From: Pinus tabuliformis
Taxonomy: Eukaryota; Streptophyta; Pinopsida; Pinales; Pinaceae
Assembly (NCBI GenBank): GCA_031772625.1
Contig: CM062814.1
Location: forward strand, 821,260,757-821,324,756
DNA length: 64,000 nt
Direction: 5' to 3'
Positions 59,858 through 64,000 of the stretch are shown here, in pieces; the first letter of the stretch is position 1; every line of letters begins with the position of its first letter. Under the pieces are notes generated by a model. That model searched no databases. It saw only the letters and a list, made by a program, of their open reading frames with translations, and was not told the DNA's origin. The translations under genes and the position numbers were made by a program.

Positions 59858-60590
59858 TGACAGTGCTCGAACCGCCAACATGTCAGGGGATCTCTCCGGT
59901 AAGAAGTCCCAATTATACCTCAGATCGTTTGGTGTAGGAGTCCCAGCAGTGGGTTGTACAGTAATGCCTTGACCATGATTTCACACAGAGGCAAGTAACA
60001 TAACTCTATTGGTAGCAAGGCTGTGACAGCTTTGGTGAGCCAAGGAAGGTGCATGAGAGGTTCTAACACATGGGGAGTGAGGTGAGTGCACCCCTTGGAA
60101 ACCTGTAATAGTACTCGGATTGGAAGGGAACACACGAGAAAGATGCATCACCAGTTGGAAGGAAAGATAGCGAGAAATCAAAAGTGATGTTCAAACCAAC
60201 AACACATCTGCGACAAGATTCATACAATTGCATACAAAATAGTTCATACAAAAATACATAATTTAAACAACATACATTTCTACAGCAACCAGAATAGTCC
60301 AACTACAATAACAACATATGCATGAAAATGTGCTGCGTCTATTTTATTAAGATGTGTAAGTTCTAGTCATACAATACATCCATGTACACCCGCTAGTTCC
60401 AATAGTGGAATGTTACAACCACATCCGACTGCTCCTCCAAAGAGATGTACTAGCTCTGCACAGTGGAGAAGCCAAGGCTCGTTACAATACTGTACAAGCT
60501 CTCTCCAAGATAGTCTTATTAGAAGCTTGGGTGACCAAAAGCCTATACAATGAGTTACGAGGTTCTATTTATAGCAAAGGGTGGGTGACC
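59858..60590 (-). repeat. Element F2: related LTR, cut by element E
   Basis: It begins, on the plus strand, TGACAGTGCTCGAACCGCC and follows F1 colinearly (GTTCTAACACATGG, CAATTGCATACAAA, ACCAGAATAGTCCAACTACA, GAGGTTCTATTTATAGCAAA) with about 20-25% difference. It is interrupted at 60590 by element E. The TATAAATA box is present on the minus strand. The remaining part must lie beyond the window. Confidence 0.78.
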
Positions 60591-61685
60591 TGTTATAGAC
60601 ATTTTTGTGCCTTACAGCATGGAGCATGAAATGTCCATAATCTAAGGGATCCAAAGTCCCTAAACATGTTGTTCCTACCCCTAGAGGAACAAGGCAAACC
60701 AACCACAGCAATTCACAGAAGTTCCCCACCTGAAAACACTCAAAAACAAGCCAATTCTGGATCATGTCAACTGCTCCACTGAGCATCTGCGCTGAATGTC
60801 AACTGCTCCACTGTCTACCTGCGTTGAATGTCAACTCCAACAAAGGCTACCTGCGTTGAGCGTAATTGGACAAGTGGCAGGCTCATTCCTCAATGTGTCA
60901 ATGCCTAGGAAGCTTCCAAAATGACACTTGCATCAAGGAATTCGACTGGTGATGAGTAAGAGGTTCCAAATCTCCAAGTGGAAGCAAGAACCTCCAAGTG
61001 GACTCAAGAACTGAGAGAGGGAGAGGACACTAGTCAGATCTCAAGCTGACTCATCCTCTCTCCAAAATAACTATATATAGATCTCTCCTTCGTGGGATCT
61101 AAAGGCTGGAATTTTGCTATTGCAAAGAATTGCTGTTGGTTTGTGACTGGAAAACATTGGGTGCTTAATGCTTTGAAGGGAGCTGAAGAAGGAATTCCAT
61201 TCTGCTAGGAAGGAGATGCTGGATTGGAGCCCTATGGGTTGTATCTCTTCCTCAACCTTGTTATCAATCAATAAAGCTATCTTGATTCTTTCCTATATGC
61301 TGGTGTATTTTGTATGATTGCATTAGTGTATTTGATTTACTTCTAATCCTGAATCATTTATGAATATGTATATTTGCCTTTGTGTTGTGTTCTTCTCTTG
61401 TCGCAAGTAGCTGTTCTCTTGTCACAGGTAGTTGTTCTCTTGTGATCTCGTGGGAATCAAGTAGCTGTTCTCTTGAGCAAGCGAGGAGGCAAGTAGCTAT
61501 GGACACCCAAAGAGAAGAGGATCTAGATCGAGAGACAACCGAAAGACAACGGTAAGTCTACCAATCTCCCCTCTTTCACATTTCATAAAGGAAGAAATCA
61601 TAATAGCTGTATTCGTTTGTTGCTAAGGCGCTGTCACACCTTAGGTGGATAGGATCGTCCTGAATAGGCATTTTTCCCCACAACA
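60591..61685 (+). repeat. Element E 5' LTR
   Basis: 1095 bp. TATA box CTATATATAG at 61071-61080 and polyadenylation signal AATAAA at 61270-61275 mark the promoter and R-U5 region. Three 32-bp direct repeats lie at 60765-60860. Short echoes of GTAGCTGTTCTCTTG recur at 61405-61475. Confidence 0.85.
60765..60860 (+). repeat. Three 32-bp tandem repeats in element E LTR
   Basis: Units start TGTCAACT at 60765, 60797 and 60829 and each ends with CTGCG(C/T)TGA(A/G). Units 1 and 2 share TGTCAACTGCTCCACTG; unit 3 has TGTCAACTCCAACAAAGG. The same motif returns in direct and inverted form in the leader at 62013-62110. Confidence 0.85.
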
Positions 61686-61686
61686 A

Positions 61687-61705
61687 ATTGGCGACTCCGC
61701 TGGGG
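61687..61705 (+). other. Element E primer binding site
   Basis: ATTGGCGACTCCGCTGGGG directly follows the LTR end. TGGCGACTCCGCTGGGGA-type sites complement the 3' end of a plant tRNA other than iMet; I recall tRNA-Arg for Ogre elements but could not verify it. Confidence 0.7.
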
Positions 61706-62895
61706 AAGCTTTGTTTATTCATTTCATTTGTGTTTCCGTCATTTTTGTTTACTTCATAGACTTGACAACAACAATCGAACTGCATCTTTCCCGGATGCAA
61801 AGTAAAAAGTTGCTGCTTTGATCCAGTTTGCTGGACTTGTCTATGATCCAAACAATAGATCCACAAATGATTTGATGATCCTTGTGATAGTATTTAGTAC
61901 CCTCTCAAAGCATCCCTCTATTTATACCTTGCTTGTGTTTCTGATTTAGCCTGAAACAGTTGATTTTTGAGCATTTTGTGACCCAGAACCCAGGGGAAAC
62001 GAGAGTTTCTCCTTCAGCGCAGGCACTGTGAAGGCAGTCTGCATTTCAACGCAGGTCCCATGAAGGCTACCTGCGCTGAATGTCAACTCCACAGTGTTAG
62101 ACTTGCGCTGATCCAGTGTGGCTTTGTGCAGCTGGGGTTCTTTGCTGTCTATTGCCCTGTTTTGATCTCTGTTTTTGTAGCCTTTAACCAGCATAGGTAC
62201 CAGTCTGATAACTCCTTTTCTTTGCTTAGATTCCGCCTCTTTTTGTACAAAAATGCTGTGAATGTTTTTATGTGTTTGTGGCGTCATTTACAGTTTTCCT
62301 TTGCATGAGTAAAGTAGTAATCCTGTAGCCTTTGATTCAGATCTGATTGATAGTGATCTTAGAAGAGAGTTCATTGGCTGTTTTCAGATTGATTATAGAT
62401 TTACTTTTGCTTATTGGTTTGAATTTGTCTCTTTCAAAGTGTCAAAACAAGTCTTTATTTCGAAGATCAAAAAGTGATTGTAATCTCTTCTACCCTTGTT
62501 GATTTCGAAGAAAGTGAACTTGTTTGTATTGATCATTTTAAAAGCAAATTCAAAGTTGTGCAAAAAGCTTTCTTTGTAGGCATTTATACTAAGAAAGTGG
62601 AAAACAAACACCTGCATTGTGCATTTTGCATTTGATAGTTTGCATGTTGGATTTAGGGAAAGTGCATTAGAGTGTGCTGATTGCTCTTTGAGAAAAGATA
62701 GTGTAATTCTTTTCCCTTAGTAGCTAGGATTTTCAAAGTTGAAAAGATAATAAAGCTTGCTTATCATCTTAGACTGCATTTAGGAATTTGTATTATACAT
62801 CTCGTGGTGAACCTTGAAAGGTAAACTTTAAAAATATCAACCTAAAATAAACTGAATGAACCTAACAATGCTTTGTAACATAACGCACAACATAG

Positions 62896-63165
62896 AGGTC
62901 TAGGCTAGAGACGTGTTCCGGCGTCGTTAAGCCTAGTGACTGTCGATATCGTGGAAGGTGGGTGATTCGTCCTGAGGGACGATAGCGCTAGTACGGATTG
63001 TGCTCCCACGTACCGTCGCGTATATATTGGGAGACCCCTATAGGCATATATATTTTATCCTTAGGAAGCCATGTCGGCCGCCCTACTGATCGCAATGCAG
63101 TGAACACAGCATTCACGAAGATTGACCGCCCGTACCTTAAAAAGTATTCTGCGGTTTTGCGAAAA
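62896..63165 (+). promoter_or_regulatory. Conserved leader block of element E
   Basis: Contains GGTCTAGGCTAGAGACGTGT, GCTAGTACGGATTGTGCTC, TGGGAGACCCCTATAGG, TTTATCCTTAGGAAGCC and AACACAGCATTCACGAAGA. All have counterparts, in order, in element D's leader (55790-56059, opposite strand). It lies about 250-520 bp before the gag start. Confidence 0.75.
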
Positions 63166-63211
63166 GTTTGGCACACCTTCTGCCTAGAACTCCAGAGCAG
63201 TTTCTTTTGGC

Positions 63212-63333
63212 CTTTTTCAGACTCTATAACAGAAAAAGTCCATCCGAGCATTTGTCACTTCGGGCTCGTTAAAACATCGAAGGAGACTAGAGTCATCTTT
63301 AGCTTTTTCTCGACTCTTTAAAACTGAAAAAGC
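63212..63333 (+). promoter_or_regulatory. Two leader hairpins of element E
   Basis: Hairpin 1 (63212-63238) is CTTTTTCAGACTC...ACAGAAAAAG. Hairpin 2 (63302-63333) has arms GCTTTTTC and GAAAAAGC around TCGACTCTTTAAAACT. Both resemble the hairpin in element D's leader and those in its 3' region. They precede the gag start at 63418. Confidence 0.75.
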
Positions 63334-63417
63334 AAGTTGTGTCTAAAGCGTCATTAACAATTTATTTTAAACAGAACAATCACCCATTAATCCTGCGTTG
63401 ATCTTTAGCTTGAAAAG

Positions 63418-64000
63418 ATGGAGCACACCAACCAAGGAATTCCTCTTGGTGGAAATCCTAGTCCCTTCTCCTCTTGGGGAGATGTTGGTGCGCCCCACAT
63501 GGCCACATTGTCGCTTCCAGGACTGACAATCGGCCTACCAGTTTGGCTCTTTTCAACCAGTGTCGTTCAGAACACCACCATTCCTGAACAGTCGAGTCAA
63601 CAGTTAGATCAGACAAGAGTTGCCTCCTAGCCTTCAACTTCATCTTCCTCCCCTCCTTCCTCTTCGCTTGACGGAACTGGTCGAATTAAAAACCAGGTTC
63701 CTAAGGAGAAGAAGGAGAAGAAGAAGAAAGAGAAGAAGAAGAAGGAGCCTAAGGCGACTGGGGGCAAACAAGTGTCGTCTAACAAAAATCCACACACCGC
63801 ACTCGTAAGGCCTAAATCGCCATGCGTCATATGCCAGGGAGACCACTTCCATAGAGATTGTCCCTGTATCCCCCGGATACTAAGAGACTGGTCCCCCTGT
63901 TTGCACAATTCGGTAGCATCGACCTCTGATAGCCATGTCGACTGCTCACCGTCAACTAGTGGGAGTGAAGCCACAGGACAGAACGGGAAAGCTAAATTTC
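63418..64000 (+). pseudogene. Element E gag, N-terminal part
   Basis: It begins MEHTNQGIPLGGNPSPFSSW. After about 70 residues comes a serine- and proline-rich section, then a strongly lysine-rich stretch (near 63700-63760), then a knuckle-like CVICQGDHFHRDC near 63817-63855. That knuckle resembles CLICEEDHYTKDC of element D, supporting kinship. Coding runs off the window end. At least one break is present. Confidence 0.65.

Larger units (their letters stand above)
60591..64000 (+). mobile_element. Element E: Tat/Ogre-like Ty3/gypsy, 3' part beyond window
   Basis: The 5' LTR (60591-61685) starts TGTTATAGACATTTTTG and ends CCCACAACA. It is followed by AATTGGCGACTCCGCTGGGG, a primer site of the TGGCGACTCC type seen in Ogre-like elements. 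The leader runs from 61686 to 63417 and gag starts at 63418. The left flank TGACC (60586-60590) would be the target duplication, but its partner is outside. Gag appears broken at least once. Age cannot be judged from a single LTR. Confidence 0.82.

Noticed and set aside
58810-60590. A miniature LTR element with a 69-bp interior
   Set aside because: LTRs of about 980 bp are too long for a TRIM, divergence is high, and no primer site adjoins the inner edge of the right LTR.
1-64000. tRNA, rRNA, CRISPR or bacterial-type operon features
   Set aside because: None seen; the tRNA-like matches are retrotransposon primer sites, and the regularly spaced repeats are tandem or LTR repeats.

Overview
The window is plant nuclear DNA made almost entirely of retrotransposons, and I found no intact host gene. 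The content suggests a large-genome gymnosperm (conifer or relative), although this is inference. It holds a plant L1-type LINE with DUF4283 and RNase H domains, Ty3/gypsy and Ty1/copia elements nested several levels deep, AT-rich spacers, and LTR pairs differing by about 3% to 10%. No tRNA, rRNA or CRISPR signal was seen.

1-6190 is a minus-strand LINE with ORF1 (DUF4283 plus zinc knuckle) and a fragmented ORF2 (endonuclease, reverse transcriptase, zf-RVT, RNase H). 6190-11640 is AT-rich spacer carrying four independent local duplications and an AT microsatellite.

From about 11.6 kb to the window end lies one nested stack, and four of the six secondary insertions have ends readable to the base. 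The oldest member is element B, a plus-strand Ty3/gypsy. Its 5' LTR ends at 12208, its tRNA-iMet primer site is at 12211, and its gag-pol is scattered over 37708-40214, 44472-45580 and 58350-58809. B was cut by A (13085-37707, gypsy, target duplication CGAAT), C (40215-44471, copia, minus, TGTAC), D (45581-58349, minus, Tat/Ogre-like gypsy) and F (58810 to beyond 60590, copia-type LTRs, minus). A was in turn cut by G (15709-31634, copia, CCAAG). F was cut by E (60591 to beyond 64000, plus, Tat/Ogre-like).

The most interesting structures are these. G is a three-LTR tandem array with one pair of outer target duplications. The LTRs and 3' region of G carry repeated palindromic GCGTATA modules. 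D carries an extra antisense ORF with an 84-bp GT-AG intron. D and E, on opposite strands and otherwise different, share a colinear leader block of about 270 bp followed by hairpins of CTTTTTC...GAAAAAG type, which also form a cluster near the 3' end of D. Element A has a second gag-like domain between protease and reverse transcriptase.

All LTR elements here are fossils with broken reading frames. They are described by parts and boundaries only. Divergences were counted by eye over part of each LTR and are approximate.
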